Assembly: GCA_021029095.1 (NCBI GenBank)
Contig: JAJOHG010000053.1
Location: 151,190 to 215,189, forward strand
DNA from: Phellopilus nigrolimitatus
Lineage: Eukaryota; Basidiomycota; Agaricomycetes; Hymenochaetales; Hymenochaetaceae
Length of the DNA: 64,000 nt
Reading direction: 5' to 3'
The position numbers were made by a program, and so were the translations under genes. This document shows positions 1 to 12,120 of this stretch, piece after piece. The notes under the pieces are model-generated. The model searched no databases and was not told where the DNA came from. It saw only the letters and a list, made by a program, of their open reading frames with translations. The number at the start of each line of letters is the position of its first letter. The stretch's first letter is position 1.

Positions 1-932
1 CGCTATGAGAAAGTTGACCGCAGAGGAGCACGCCTTGATCGCAGCATTGCTATGGAGCGCGCCGTTGACAAGGAGGCCCAATATGTGGTTGAGCAGTAGG
101 ACGGACGCTGTGGGCAAGCGTGCGGCGGCGACCGCAAGGCGCGTCTGCCGCGCGATGTCGAATGCGCGTAGAAACGAAGTGTCGGAGGTGTTTTGATCCT
201 GGAGAATGAACATAGTAGAGTGCGCGAGGACGGTGAAGGTTAGCTCGGCGACTTGGCTGTCATCCCGGTGGTTTTCGAGCACCTGAAGAAGCACGGAGGA
301 CTTCATCGCGATGGCGGAGCGCGCGTCCCACCCACCGTGTTGTGAGATGGCACATAGAGCCTGAAGGGCGATAACACAGCAGGACGGCCTGTCGAGCAAA
401 GAAAATAATTTATTAAAGAGACCTGCCAATAATCGTTAGCAGGGGTGTCAAAAGGGGATTACTGTGAATCATAACACACATACCCGTGTCTTTGATGACT
501 CGATCCCGGATGTCAGAGTCTGCACACATCCGTGTGTATAAGGCTACAATGCCTTGCACAATGACGTCACCGTCATTACCTTTGTCGATGAACTGGACAT
601 AAAGCCTCTCAAGGTTCTGCGATATCTCTGGGAAGCGCTGATGAATCTGCTCCAATCCCTGGCGAGAGCTTAAGTCTTCATTTGTAATTCAGTATCGAAT
701 AAGATTATCGTGGATTCGAGACTCAAATAGCTGCACGGGCAGACTCACCGGGAATACCCATTACCTGGCATATCTTTTCGATGACGGAATACCAACCTTC
801 GGCGACCTTTAAGTCGTTCGTAAGATTCTTAAAGCAAGTCGCAGAGGGCCCGATTAGTTGCAAGTTTCCACTGTTGGCAGACGCGCCATTTGCTTTTGAG
901 CGGCGCTTCTGCTTGGATTTCGAACTGGGCAT
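1..932 (-). CDS. Helical-repeat (MYND/armadillo-like) protein, 3' end cut by window edge
   Basis: The gene starts at ATG 932 with a basic leader (MPSSKSKQKRRSK) and reads leftwards off the window. At least three exons fit. A first intron (GT donor about 749) restores the frame into a segment beginning RQGLEQIHQRFPEI. A second intron at 423-483 has a gtatgtg donor, a CTAAC branch-like motif and a cag acceptor. The joined exons then read without stops to base 1. The protein is rich in amphipathic helices (for example NKLFSLLDRPSCC and LLQVLENHRDD). From memory this resembles the helical region found before MYND zinc fingers in Agaricomycete proteins, but no finger is visible because the C-terminus lies outside the window. 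It is clearly coding. The function is not assignable from what is present. Confidence 0.6.
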
Positions 933-1956
933 GATCACAGAGCAAGCCAAAGTTGAATATTGTGCCTTCGAGGTTAAATACTGCTTATAGAGGAGGAACT
1001 TAGTAGATCGAAAGCTTGAAGTTTGGTATATATAACGATACACCAGGACTGGCCAGACTAACAAGTGCCTTTGAAAGGTGCTTAAGGTGTTGGGAAGAAG
1101 CTTCAGACGTGCCTTTCTTAGAGCCACTCTTCTACTTATGTAATACGTACAGCTGTCAAATTCCTTTCAATGCTACAGTAACTGTCACAATCCGTTCGAT
1201 TACCTTACCGTACATTGAAAACACGACCGCAAAATTTTCAATTCCTCAATACGCAGAAAGGTTTGCTCCGCGAGAGTCTTCGCGGTAATGGATTTCGGTC
1301 TTGCGAGCACTTGATCAGCAAGATTGTAAAGTTCAAGAGCCTAAGATCTTCCTCTTGCAGACGTAGGGTGCATTAACCTCTACACGCAAACTAGACAGTA
1401 GAGCAATAGCCGCTCTTTGCGAAGGCGTCTTCGTAAAACCCTCATCGTACCACAGCCTCTAGCCAAACTTGCGCCTCTCGCCCCGCCGGGTAACTTAAAG
1501 ACCTCGCATGCATCGTAGCAAAGCGCATCCGATCATCTTCTTGTCGTCGTAGAGAGGCTCGGCCTCTCAGAACGTGCATTGGATAATGCGACTCGCTTGA
1601 ATTCACCAGGACACAGCCAAGAGGGGGAATGATATCTTGCACTTAAAATTGCGGGAATAGCTTCTCCTATACCATTGTAAGGATGTTACAAAACTGTCCA
1701 TGTAAGCAGAAGTATCGTATTAGTAGGATACTCACTCGTCTTGAAAGGCCAAATACTAAGGAGTTACCATCTCCAAGTACTCAAATCCGCAATAGCCGCT
1801 TCTGGAATTCCCCTCAGAGAAGTTGGTGTTGCAGGAATCCAGAACGTCAGGAATATGAATCCAACGGTATAGGAATGCGAGCTATACTGAAAGAAGATTG
1901 TGAATATAGGAATCAAAACAAAAAAACGTCAAGACCGATATCCAACCTTCCTGCTT

Positions 1957-3195
1957 TCAGCTTAATCCTACGACGTCTTGAAACCATTTTACCACGCCTG
2001 CAACCTTCCTCAGCCCCGGATCGCTTGCAGCCAGTCGCAAGTCGGAGCGGAGACGTCTGTCTGAAGCGACTGAGGGGAGGGTGCGGTAGCAGATATGCAG
2101 GCGCGATGCGAGATTCGGAGAGGCAGTCAAAGAGATAGGGAGCGCGTGGCGTTGGTCGCGTTCAGGCACGGTGGAAGGAGGCACAGAAGAGGCCATGATG
2201 TCTATCGTATACCATATATATCATAAGAACGTCTATGGGCAAAGATGATGTATACTCACTTTCAAGATAAACGATGTCTCCCCGCCGTACACCTTCGCTT
2301 CCCAGGTCTCCACTTTCGTCCTCGTCTTCCACTCGCACTCCACCCCAACGATCTGCGGTTTCACGCCACGCAGTGAGTTTACACACTGCACCGAGCTCGT
2401 CGCCTATGACCAGCTTCAGCACGCCGACCTCCTTACCTGCGTCCGGGCCCTTCTTGATGACCACCGCATTCGGCCCGTCTACTTCGAGCACCGCGACCAA
2501 CAGCTGCACTTTCTTAGACCATTTCGTCGGACCAGGTACAGTGGTAATGGAAACGACAGTAGAAAGGGATGCAAGAGTATGCAGGTTGATAATAAACGTT
2601 GGAAACGCCGCGATCGAAGAGGTCGACGTGTGCGCGTACGACTCAAACTTAGAATTTTCCTGAGTTTCAAATTGAGTACTGATATTGACACGGGAGAGGC
2701 CTTGTGTCCGAGCTAAGGACATCTGCGAGCGCGTACGTTCGAGGTTGGTTGGGGGCCATGAAATCAGAGTGCCCTCCTTCGCGACTGAAGGACACGAAGT
2801 AAGCCGATTGTGCACGTTCTGGATGGGAGTGAACACACACTTGCATGTGAGATTTCGTCGCCTTTCAGCCGCGAGTCATCCCACCCACTCTCTTCTCCCT
2901 CGTACCCACTCCGTTCCTCTTCTTCATCAGCGAAAATAATGTTCTGGTACATTTCTGAAATCCGCTGGCTCGCCGCGTCAAGAGTTGCTGGAGGTAAAAT
3001 CCAGTCATCAACAGTATCCTCAGGTTGCGTAGCAGTTCGATCAATGCAGGTTTGACGGTCAAGCTCAGGTGTTGTCAGCCTTTTCTCCTCAGCTATTTCA
3101 GACGAAGACGCCGTTTGCCAGTGATACGTGTTGGCTTGAGCAAGTTTCTTCAATTCCGCCGTCGTTGGAGCTTTCAAGAAAACTCGATACGACAT
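1957..3195 (-). CDS. OB-fold protein (Shieldin-2/RPA-like)
   Basis: Three exons join in frame to about 370 aa: 2845-3195, 2260-2776 and 1957-2201. The first intron (2777-2844) appears to be GC-AG, with donor GCAAGT after ...GDEISH. The second (2202-2259) is GT-AG. The middle exon has the beta-strand rhythm of an OB fold: VQLLVAVLEVDGP, KGPDAGKEVGVLKLVIGDE, GAVCKLTAWRE and RRGDIVYLE. The final exon ends with a conserved-looking LRSDLRLAASD...VAGVVKWF block. I recall this combination in basidiomycete proteins annotated with a Shieldin complex subunit 2 OB fold, which implies single-stranded DNA binding in break repair. That assignment is from memory and is the weak part. Fragments of this gene recur inside both arms of the inverted duplication (12.4-12.6 and 28.6-28.8 kb), making this the likely donor. 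Confidence 0.6.
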
Positions 3196-3695
3196 TTTGC
3201 GCGCAAGACTCAAGTCGGTGAGGGACTGCTTCGGCAAGTTGGAGGACGTTTCAGCCGAAAATCACGTCGGCTTTCTCCGACCATGAGCATCGTCAGCTTG
3301 TGGCTTGCAATTGCCTTTTCGACATTTACACAGTATGGTAGGTTCGACTATATGTCTATATACCACGACAAACAAAGTATTGCACCAAGGCGTCTACGAA
3401 TTATACATGTGTTCGTTTATGTAGGTTAGAAAGTCTACGCTGTAAATCGGACTTGTTTAAAATTAATTAATTTCGGAGCTGGAAATCCGCATCTTGATCC
3501 TCGTAAGTCAAGTTTAGTCTCGTCTACGGCGCAATATAAATATATAGGATAAAGATAAGTGAAATAAAGAAGGAAAGAGAAAGAGAAAGAAATGATCTTC
3601 TCTGAGTTCCCCTGCCCATTAGGGCTTGTCCAGGTCGGAAAGGTTGGTGACCTTTTAAATGTATACTACCTCGCACAGGACATGCACCCGCACTA

Positions 3696-5098
3696 TTAAG
3701 CAGCCGGCTTCATTGTAGGCTGCTCATTAGACGACTTTAAAAATTCCACGCCCGCCTGAAGATACTCTGCATAGACGTCAATGCACAGGTCCTCAAGCTG
3801 CTCATAAAATCCATTTCTCTCGTTGGCGAAAACGGAATCGGCGATGACATCCTCCAGGGTCTCGTACTGGCTGATTTTGACAAACGCCAGCAGAAACGTG
3901 TCGAGTCTATCCGTGGCTTTCTGAGCAACAGACAACCACTTCGATACCAGAGGCAGGAGCAGCATGAGTGGTTTGGAGAACGTCGACGTATCTCTCGTTA
4001 ATTCTTTGGACAGTTCGTCAAGGATGCTGGATTTTCCATAAAGAACGCGACGGAAAGTGTTGGAGGACAAAAATTCTATCCAAAAAGCCTCGAGCATTGT
4101 CGGATTTTTTAGCTTGTGCAAAGCACACCACAAAACCATCCACGCGAATGATTCAAGGTCGTCGATGGCCGTGAACAGAGTAAACTTGTCATATGCCCAG
4201 CCACGAATAATTCGGGACGATATGAACGGCATAGTTCCCTTTAAATGAAGCCGTCCTTAATTATTTAGAGTCGAGGGCTTCTCTCACGAGTAATAAGTAC
4301 GCACCGAGCGATGTCTCCCTGCCTCACGGCCCTTCCTCCACTCAACCGCCTCATCGTCATCGACGATAAACCCTAAGCGTTCATTCATATGCTCCATCAG
4401 GAAATCGAATTTGCCTATCTTTTGAAGACTGGCGCTCGGATGTCAGTTCGACTTCCGTCCCAACGAAGAGACGACGCACTTAGGATGGGAAAAGCATATA
4501 TTCGTCTTCTGTATATCATCGCGACTGAGCTGCACCACTTCGGGCATTTTCAAAACATTGTCACACGAAACATTCTGATGCAGATAGCCTAGTAGGAACA
4601 AATTCAAGTGGCCTATATGATCTTATTAAACCGAAGACAAAGAAGTTTGACAAAAGGCTTGCCTATTATGCCGTCCACAGCAGCGCGAGCGATATCGTAC
4701 GGTTCGGCACCGATGAGACTCTCGCCCTTAGTCGAAGTGATCAAGTAATTCCGAATAGGGCATCCAACGTTCCGCATTCTGTAGTAGCCATTGCAAGCTT
4801 GAATATCCTTCAAATCGCTGAAGATACGCGTAGGACGAGGGACAGTGATATCACCAAGTTTCAGAATATCGGGAGTATCATGATGACCTTGCAGAATCTG
4901 AGACATCGTCATTTCGACAGAAGCTCGCGAAGACAGGCCCAGCGAGACAATATAGACTGCAACGAGCGAAGAGTAAAGCAAACCGTAATAGTCATGCTCA
5001 GGAGTGTCCTTGCTTGTCAGTTGTTGAGTGCCATCCACTTTTACAGAGCGAAAGTCGGACACGAGGTCGTCTACCGTTTTGCGGAACTTGGTTTCCAT
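3696..5098 (-). CDS. FunK1 fungal-type protein kinase, copy a (catalytic Asp lost)
   Basis: Four exons, start ATG 5098, stop at 3696-3698. The kinase catalytic-loop region reads YLHQNVSCDN where active FunK1 proteins have H-x-D-I-S-x-x-N, so the catalytic Asp is Asn. A later exon carries GFIVDDDEAVEW (the activation-segment Asp region). The last exon has the FunK1 C-lobe signature with PFIS, HLDDLESFAW-like spacing and LWCALHKL. The first intron uses a GC donor (GCAAGC after 4663) where copies b and c have GTACGC. All splice phases remain compatible with one open frame, so it may be expressed as a pseudokinase. FunK1 kinases are expanded in Agaricomycetes and their substrates are mostly unknown. 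It is about 72% similar by eye to copy b at 7.9-9.2 kb. Confidence 0.6.
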
Positions 5099-5897
5099 TT
5101 GAGTCAGCGCAGGAAAGGTGTCTAGGAGAAGAGATTTCCTTTCAGAGACCGGCCATAAAGCTCTGGGCTGACCAGTTCATTGAAATAGGATAGGGAGCAG
5201 AGAGCGGATTCCGTAGTCTGGAAAAGGTTCTGAAACAGAAAATTGAAGCTCCGCGGCGTGGTTGATCACAAACGTGGTCGTGCGAAATTGCCAAACATGT
5301 GATTACTGTAATAAGAAATTTGGTGGCATCGTAGGTGAATCTGGTTTTTCCCTCTACAGTAGACTGCCTGGTAATGCAAGATATAATCTTATGCTGAGTT
5401 CCCGACCTACGCGTACATGCCGAATATTTCGCCATGAACGAGCTGAGGTCTTCCAGCTGGGCCACTCATCTTTCCACAGGTACAATAAGGTGGTTCCTGA
5501 AGCAATTCAATGTCATCTTTGATTGCTTATTGAGCACAGTTTGTATACAGGCACCCGCAGTCAAGCTGACTGACGCCTTCCGGGCGGCGCTCGCTTGGCG
5601 CGAATCTGTGGCTCTGTCTGCATTCAATATTTTGCACCAGCGTTCTCCTATGACAGGCTTTCACTGCAATAAAATTTCCCCTGTGCTGACTGTAAGCGAC
5701 TGGAATTCGCCCGGAGGCTTCATGTAAGGATTATTTGACGAAGGTGACGTTCTTGCTTGAAATTGCATCGATATCGATAGATGGCAGACGGGCGCTCTCA
5801 CAACCTTCCTTAGTGCGACTGGTGACTGGGTCACTATAAAAAGAGGCGAACATAGTGTTGTTACTTTCAATAGCACTTTGAAGCAACTACAATTGCA

Positions 5898-6924
5898 ATG
5901 TCTGGATACAAGAACTTCGCAGTTGCCGGCGCGGGCAACATCGGCAAATTCATCGTTGAAGCACTCCTCGATAAAAAGGCGTCGGGCGCCGTCTCGTCCG
6001 TCTCAGTCTTGACACGTAATGTGAGCAGCGCCTCTACTTACTCGCCATACAACCATGTTCATTTAGTTTGCTCAGTCCGGCAGCCACGAGGAGCTTGGAG
6101 CGAAAGGCGTGAAGCTCTTTACCGTCGACTACGCGTCCCCCGCTTCGCTCGCGACTGCTCTTGCTGGCGTAGACGTCCTCATCTCTGCCGTAAACGGACC
6201 TGCGGTCGCGCAGCAGGCGGAAATCGCGCGCGCAGCGAAGACCGCCGGCGTGCAGCTGTTTGTGCCCTCCGAGTTTGGGTCCCCAGGCATCTCCGCCGTA
6301 AAGGATGCACTCACAGATACCCTCACGGCGCTCGGGCTCCCGTATGCGGTGTTCCACACCGGGCTGTTCACCGATTTTATCTTCTCGCCGTGCGTTTATC
6401 AATGAATTTTCTCCTGCTTCTTGTAAACTAAATACTCGGCGTGATAGGGTCTTCGGATTCGACTTCAAGAACGGCAAGGCAAGCATTGGTGGCTCGGGCA
6501 CTGCGCCCATTTCATTCACCCACCGCAATGACATCGGGAACTTCGTCGCTCACGTACTCACGGCCCTCCCGCGCGCCAAGATCGAAGGGCGCATATTCCG
6601 CATCGAGGGCGAGCGTCTCGTGCGTAGCCGTTTCAGTCCCAAGGTACAGGATTATTGACAAAGAAGCAATTCCAGAGTTTCAACCAGATCGTAGCCGATT
6701 ATAGCGCGCGCACAGGTAAGCCGCTCGCCGTCACGCACCGCCCGCGCGCCGAGTTCGAGGCGGCGGTTGCGAAGAACCCGGCGGACATCGCGTCGTTCCT
6801 CATCCTGGAATTCGACGCGGGCAAGTGCATCGTCGGCAAGCCAGATGAGCTAACGAACAACGATTGGCCCGAGTGGAAGCCCGCGAAGGTCGTTGACACC
6901 ATTGTCGAGATCTATGGTCATTGA
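5898..6924 (+). CDS. NmrA-like NAD(P)-binding oxidoreductase, copy 1
   Basis: Four exons: 5898-6020, 6076(or 6067)-6389, 6448-6619 and 6676-6924, giving about 285 aa. The N-terminus has the Rossmann glycine motif GAGNIGKF. Conserved family landmarks follow: VLISAVNGPAVAQQ, LFVPSEFG, a KNGKASIGGSG beta-hairpin region and GRIFRIEGE near the third intron. This is the NmrA / isoflavone-reductase / PCBER-like branch of atypical short-chain dehydrogenases, whose fungal members act on aromatic or secondary metabolites or sense redox state. The substrate here is unknown. A TATA box (tataaaaag, about 5834) lies about 60 bp upstream of the ATG. Intron 1 has two in-frame acceptors. Its 3' half pairs with copy 4 in the right arm, while its 5' half does not, because of gene conversion in copy 4. 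Confidence 0.85.
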
Positions 6925-7024
6925 GTTTAACTATTGTGTAATGAAACGGGGAAGGAAATCTAAATTGGGAATGTTTGTTGGTTTTGTACGAAGGCCATGT
7001 ATTTTATTGTTCTTTGCGTAAGTC

Positions 7025-7425
7025 ATGACAGCCGCGGGTCAGATTGAAACGAAATGAGCTCAGAAGGACTCGGCGAAATTTCGACGCGTATCGGATGGCG
7101 CCGCCTGTTCAACTGTACTTTGTCTGCTGGCAAAATTTCTCGACTGAAAGCATTTCGGAACATATTCAGGTTGAGCAATGTACAAGCAGTAAATAGACAA
7201 AACTAGACTTTGACTTTACACGCAGGCACAAATACTTTCTCGCCGGCACATTGTGATACATATTTCGTGCATATTTATTCTACACACCTTCGGATGCATA
7301 TAGTGGATGTTGATCCTAACAACCCGACATAGACGTCGAGTCGGCACTTCCAACACGCGCCAAATTTGGCTTAGTCCGGGTAGCTCGTGAAATGTTTCGT
7401 TTCAATCTGACCGCGACGACTGTCA
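7025..7425. mobile_element. Small TIR element (MITE-like), left-arm copy
   Basis: About 400 bp bounded by imperfect terminal inverted repeats of some 30 bp: ATGACAGCCGCGGGTCAG at the left end, and at the right end the complement of ATGACAGTCGTCGCGGTCAG. Both continue into ATTGAAACGAAA. No transposase frame is present, so it is non-autonomous. No clear target-site duplication is visible. A homologous copy sits at the mirror position in the right arm (33592-33984), so insertion predates the inverted duplication. Confidence 0.6.
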
Positions 7426-7875
7426 TTATTTTGGAAATGGCAGTAAAAAAAGTCAAAGTCCCTGCTCTTTTGTCCCAATTATATGTTACTCTCCTCAGAA
7501 CTGAACAGATTAAACTTTCTTCGAATGACGAGCTCACGAGCACGAACTCAAAGAGGGCCAGCGATCAAAAGTTAAGTAGTGGCTCGGCTACTATAGATTA
7601 TGTAGCTAACCAGAGACTGGAAACTCTGCAGTGCATACAAGTATTCGGAGCTAGAGCTTTGCATTCCCAATGTTGTGGTCAAGCCATATCTAATGATTCT
7701 GTCTGCGGCGTGGTACCGATAAATATAATAAAGATAATTGAGAGACGTGTTCATCCACCATCCGCTATCCATTGGTATTCTTTAGGTTTCCCGTCCCATT
7801 CAAGGTGCAGCTTGTCCAAACAGGAGAAGTCGGCGATGAAATGCTACGTTGCACAGGACCTACACCCGCACTGCA

Positions 7876-9217
7876 TCAAGCAGTCGGCTTCGCTGTAGGC
7901 CTTTCCATACGCGACTTCAGGAATTCCATGCCCGCCTGAAGGTACTCTGCATACACGCCTATGCACATGTCCTCAAGTTGGTCATATAATCCATGTTCCT
8001 CGTTGGCGAAAACAGAATCGGCGATGACATCTTCCAGAGACTCATGCGGGCTGTCTTCGACAAAATCCAGCAGAAACGTATCGAGTCGCTCCGCGGCTTC
8101 CCGGGCGACAGACAACCACTTTGAGACCAAAGGCAAGAGCAGCACGAATGGTTTGGAGAACGTCATTGCATTTATCGATAATTTCGATAGGTCGTAAATG
8201 ATGCCGGTCTTTCCATCAAGAACCTGACGTAATTTGTCGGCGGTCAAACGTTCGATCCAAAAAGCCTCGAGTTTTGAGGGATTTTCTAGCTTGTGTAAAG
8301 CACACCACAAAACCACCCATGCGAATGATTCAAGGTCGTCAATGGCCGTGTGCAGAATGAACTCGTCTAGGATCCAACCTCGAGTAATTCGTTGTGACAT
8401 AAACGGCAAAGTTCCCTTTGAATGAAGCCGTCCTTAGTTCTCAAGAGTCGAGGGCTTCTTTCGCGCAGTGATAAGTACGTACCGAGCGGTCTCTCCCTGC
8501 CTCACGGCCCTTCCTCCACTCAACCGCCTGATCGCCATCGATGATGAAACCCAAGCATTCATTCATATGCTCCGATAGGAAATTAAGTTCGCCCGTCTTT
8601 TGAAGTCTGACGCTCGGGTGTCAGCTCGACTCCCATAGTAAGGATGAAACGGCACACTTAGGATGGGAAAGGCAACTATTCGTCTTCTGTATATCACCGC
8701 GAATGAGCTGCACCACTTCCGGCATTCTTAAGACATTATCACAGGAAATATCCTGATGCAGATAACCTATCAAGAACAAATTTAAGTGGCCTGCATAATC
8801 TTGTTAGATTACAATATAGAAAAGACCGATGAAAAGCGTACCTATCATGCCATCTACAGCAGCGCGAGCGATGTCGTACGGTTCGGCACCGAGGAGACTC
8901 TCTCCCTCAGTTGAAGTGGCCAGGTAATTTTGGACAAGGCGTCCAATGCTCTGCATTCCGTAGTACTCATTGCAAATTTGAACACTCCCCAAATCGCTGA
9001 AGATACGAATAGGAAGAGAGACAGTGAAACAACCAAGATCCAAAGTACTTGGAATGCCACGATGGCCTTGCACAGTCTGAAACATCTTCATCACGATATA
9101 TGTTCGCGAAGACGAGCCCTGCGAGATATCGAAGTCTATATTGAGGGAAGAGCAAAGTGCACTGTAATAGCCACACTCGGGTTTGCCCTTATTTGCTAGT
9201 TGCTGAGTACGACCCAT
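7876..9217 (-). CDS. FunK1 fungal-type protein kinase, copy b (catalytic motif intact)
   Basis: Four exons fit exactly: 8842-9217, 8658-8766, 8483-8606 and 7876-8415, totalling 383 codons including stop. The catalytic loop reads YLHQDISCDNVL, keeping both the Asp and the downstream Asn. GFIIDGDQAVEW supplies the metal-binding Asp region. The last exon begins GTLPFMS, followed by HTAIDDLESFAWVVLW, a hallmark of the FunK1 C-lobe. The N-terminal lobe is short for the family, so additional upstream exons are possible (9.2-9.35 kb has weakly open sequence). It is flanked downstream by the TIR element and NmrA copy 1. Its mirror partner is copy c at 31.8-33.1 kb. Confidence 0.65.
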
Positions 9218-10750
9218 CTTGACCGAGCGAAATTTGGGAACAAAGTCGTCGATAGTTTTGTCAAAATTGATTTCCGCCTGAGTCTGTACGGGGAAGATGA
9301 CCAGTTCATTATCGGAAAAGAATCTGAAACAGAGGATTGAAGGTCGTGGGAACCAGCGCCAGATCCAATCACGTGATCACTGCGAAATCGTGCTCGCGCA
9401 AAACTTGCAACAATGCAAGGAACTTCAAGTTCACTATCACATTGGAATGCTATGACTTCTTAGCTTATTCTTCATCTCATAAATTGGATGAAGTATTGTC
9501 GACGATGATCATGGCGGTAAGGACGGAGGTGAAGACCCCAAGCTGAGCTGGTAGTATTTTCTAGCGCCACATACTGGCAATAATGGCCTATCGCATGGAA
9601 CTCGAGCATCTACCAAGAAACAAAATCTATGTGCCACCTTGTTGTGTCATGAGACCTGTCAGAAGCATGTTTTTCATCATTAGTGTCCACTCTTATTCAC
9701 ACAGTTCCTGCACCAGCTTCTATAAAATGTTCTCCCCATCTGCCCCGGTTCTCCTCCTCCTCGTCTGACGGAGCGTGGCCTGCTTGCAAGGAGGTCGAAA
9801 AGAGACGCACAATGAGAGGCGCAACAGTTCATGGTGCTAATGAAATACTCTAATACGGCGGCGGGGCGGCGTGTGCAAGCCCTGCGTTGGACGCGAAAGA
9901 CGGCACATATGTACCAGTGTGCACGTATGCCGCGGAGAATTGATCTGCATATGTCCTTGCTGAGGGAACTGACTGACTGAAGCAGTACCCGCGATTTACA
10001 GTCGAATTGGGCACAAATTGCGTTGGTCAAATTTCAGCGTAATATTTCGTCAGGGTGCCCGTCTCAGCTGTCAAATTTTCCTTGTTTGGGTCGATATATT
10101 GATCTCTGCTTGACGGGCTACGTTTCCTGCCAAGTCACAGTTGTAGCTTCCCGCGAAAACTTGTTACGGATTTCGAACTTTAGAAGGAATAGCCTCGCCT
10201 TCCGTTGAATATCAAGTATGTGACTTACCCAACGGTCCAGTAATCCTTATAATGCCCTAGGACGGACGCACGTTGCGTTGTTGGCAGACCTTTGAATAGG
10301 AATATGTTGTTTTGTGATTGATTTTGTTCTCATGGCAGAGCAGGGCATCAACTGCGTCCGGCGAAAACATGCATGCGCACCTCACCAATCACATGGTTTC
10401 ATAATTGACTACTTTCTGCTTCTGCTTTCTAATCCTTTCTTTTTTTCTCGGGGTCGCGTTACCGATTCCGCCTTGACTCCTGCTCTGGTACCTCGTGCAA
10501 AGACAACCTTCTTCCTCGGCGATCTCCGCTTTGAAGTCCTGGAAGCTCAAGATAGAGGAACAGAGAAAAACCAGAAACTCGCGAATCCAATTTAAAAACT
10601 GACTTCAAGAGATGCTCTTGGCGCGTCTGTGGAGCATACGTTTCTGACTGTTTTTTCACTCGAAAGTCGGCGCAATGGAAAAATGGCGTTGACATCAACG
10701 ACGTGCAGGACCATAGCGCCGCACGGGCGACAGCTCCAACAGAGGTTTGT
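9218..10750. other. Intergenic, arm-specific, no gene recognised
   Basis: No conserved ORF. Parts of 9.5-10.3 kb are recognisable in inverted form at about 31.07-31.7 kb, including a block around 10.1 kb (CGGGCTACGTTTCCTGCC), but indels are frequent. It probably holds upstream sequence for the FunK1 gene to the left and the mini-hydrophobin to the right. Confidence 0.4.
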
Positions 10751-10766
10751 TTGTGGCAAGCCACAA
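10751..10766 (+). promoter_or_regulatory. Conserved upstream dyad of mini-hydrophobin genes (copy 1)
   Basis: TTGTGGCAAGCCACAA, two 7-bp arms around AA, lies 405 bp upstream of the ATG at 11171. The match continues into AGCTCTTTT and GCAAAGAAG. The same element, in the same orientation relative to the gene, lies upstream of four other members of this family. Confidence 0.5.
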
Positions 10767-11170
10767 GCTCTTTTCGTGCAAAGAAGTTGGACTCAATTCT
10801 TCTCATCGTAGAAAACACTTCCGGAAAACAGCATGCTTTTGAAGTGTTCTGAGTCGAGCACGCGCCGACTTCAGAATTCAGTTGTTAGGCTACCAATCGA
10901 CAAGGGCGAGGATCTCCTTGTGCTTCTTCGAATAAATAGTATGCTAACACAACCTCACTTTCTTTCAATATCGAAGACTGCCAGCGTCGACCCAGCGATC
11001 TTGGCCCTAATGACTAGTGCAACTATGTCGATCGACCCAAGCACAACACCATGCTCCCCGGGCTCCCCGTCTCGCTGTGCTATAAAAGCTGGAAGCTTTT
11101 CGTTATCAAATTCCACCCTCACTTCCACACAATCAAAACAACGTCCAACTTACCAACTTCGCAGAACAAA

Positions 11171-11548
11171 ATGCTCGCTGTTTTCACCAAGGACCTCCTC
11201 GCCGCCGTCTTTGCGGCAACTCTCATCGTGCTCTCGCACGCTGCCCCGCAAGCGGCGCAGTGCGCCAGTGGCGTCTTGAGCTGCTGCAATCTTCCATCCG
11301 TGCGTTTTCCCTCAAACACTTCCCCAACCTCGCAAGCTAAAGCGCATTCGCCGTTGCAGGTCCTCCCGGGTGGCTTTCCGGAGTGCGTGTTCGCCAGCCC
11401 TAACGCTTTCCCTTGCCCTGCGAATGCAGCGCTCGCATGCTGCGACAGTACGTTCATCGTACTCTACACTTTGATAAATGGAGTTTAAGCATTCGTGACT
11501 TTTGCTTTCGCTTTCGCAGACGTGGGCCTCAACTGCGCTCGCCTGTGA
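11171..11548 (+). CDS. Hydrophobin-like eight-cysteine small secreted protein (member 1)
   Basis: Three exons, 11171-11299, 11360-11447 and 11520-11548, encode 81 aa. A signal peptide (LLAAVFAATLIVLSHAAPQ) precedes eight cysteines in hydrophobin order: C-x6-CC-x12-C-x9-C-x7-CC-x6-C. The third exon supplies only the last cysteine (NVGLNCARL) and is phased through a split Asn codon. The loops are much shorter than in typical class I hydrophobins, so 'hydrophobin-like' is safer than 'hydrophobin'. The likely role is a secreted surface-active or wall protein. Its mirror copy at 29637-30014 is nearly identical in both protein and intron layout. Confidence 0.75.
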
Positions 11549-11734
11549 TTGTGCAATGAGTCGCACTTACATATGTACTTCACCAGCCGGCCGTCTTCGT
11601 ACTGCATTCCGTCGAATTTCTTGATACGCCAGTAAGGCCGAGTCTGTAATAATAAAGCTGTGATTAAGTGGCGGTCTTTCGGTGTAATACCCCGGCCCTA
11701 TACGAACAATTCATACAGTTGAGAATTTTGAAAG

Positions 11735-12120
11735 CTCGCAGGTAGAATTCTTCAGCAAAGCAAGTTTTGTACTAAGGGTCTGGACGGGAAGGCGCTATCA
11801 TCGAGTCCTACGGCTAGTCGATGTCGAGATCACGATGAGCGTTCCTGGTAATACATATACCAGATTGTTCTCCAGTCCGCGGACTCCACTTTCCAGTTGT
11901 CCAATGACACTTTGTCAAGTATAACCAGGGTCAGCGATATTTCTGAAGTCCAGGGATATCCGCCAGTGAGAAAGCAGTAGAAATTATAAAGACGGCGTGT
12001 TCTGCTCGGTGATGTCCAGGTTGACGATAAGACTGGCGCCTGATACCGTAATTGACGAAGGGGACAGTTCAGTGAATGGTGGTAGCAAAATATACATGCT
12101 CGCAGAGTTGTAGCCCTGGG
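11735..12120 (-). repeat. Dispersed non-coding block X, left-arm copy
   Basis: This matches 29055-29445 in inverted orientation and, more weakly, 24800-25165. Shared landmarks include the AGAATTCTTCAGC border and a CTGACGTTGGTTATACTTGAC-like stretch read on the minus strand. No convincing ORF is seen. It may be a remnant of a gene flank or an old element. Confidence 0.5.

Noticed and set aside
7392..7898. 168-codon plus-strand frame next to FunK1 b
   Set aside because: It overlaps the TIR element end and the FunK1 3' end; the counterpart at 33116-33577 has no supporting features. Likely UTR.
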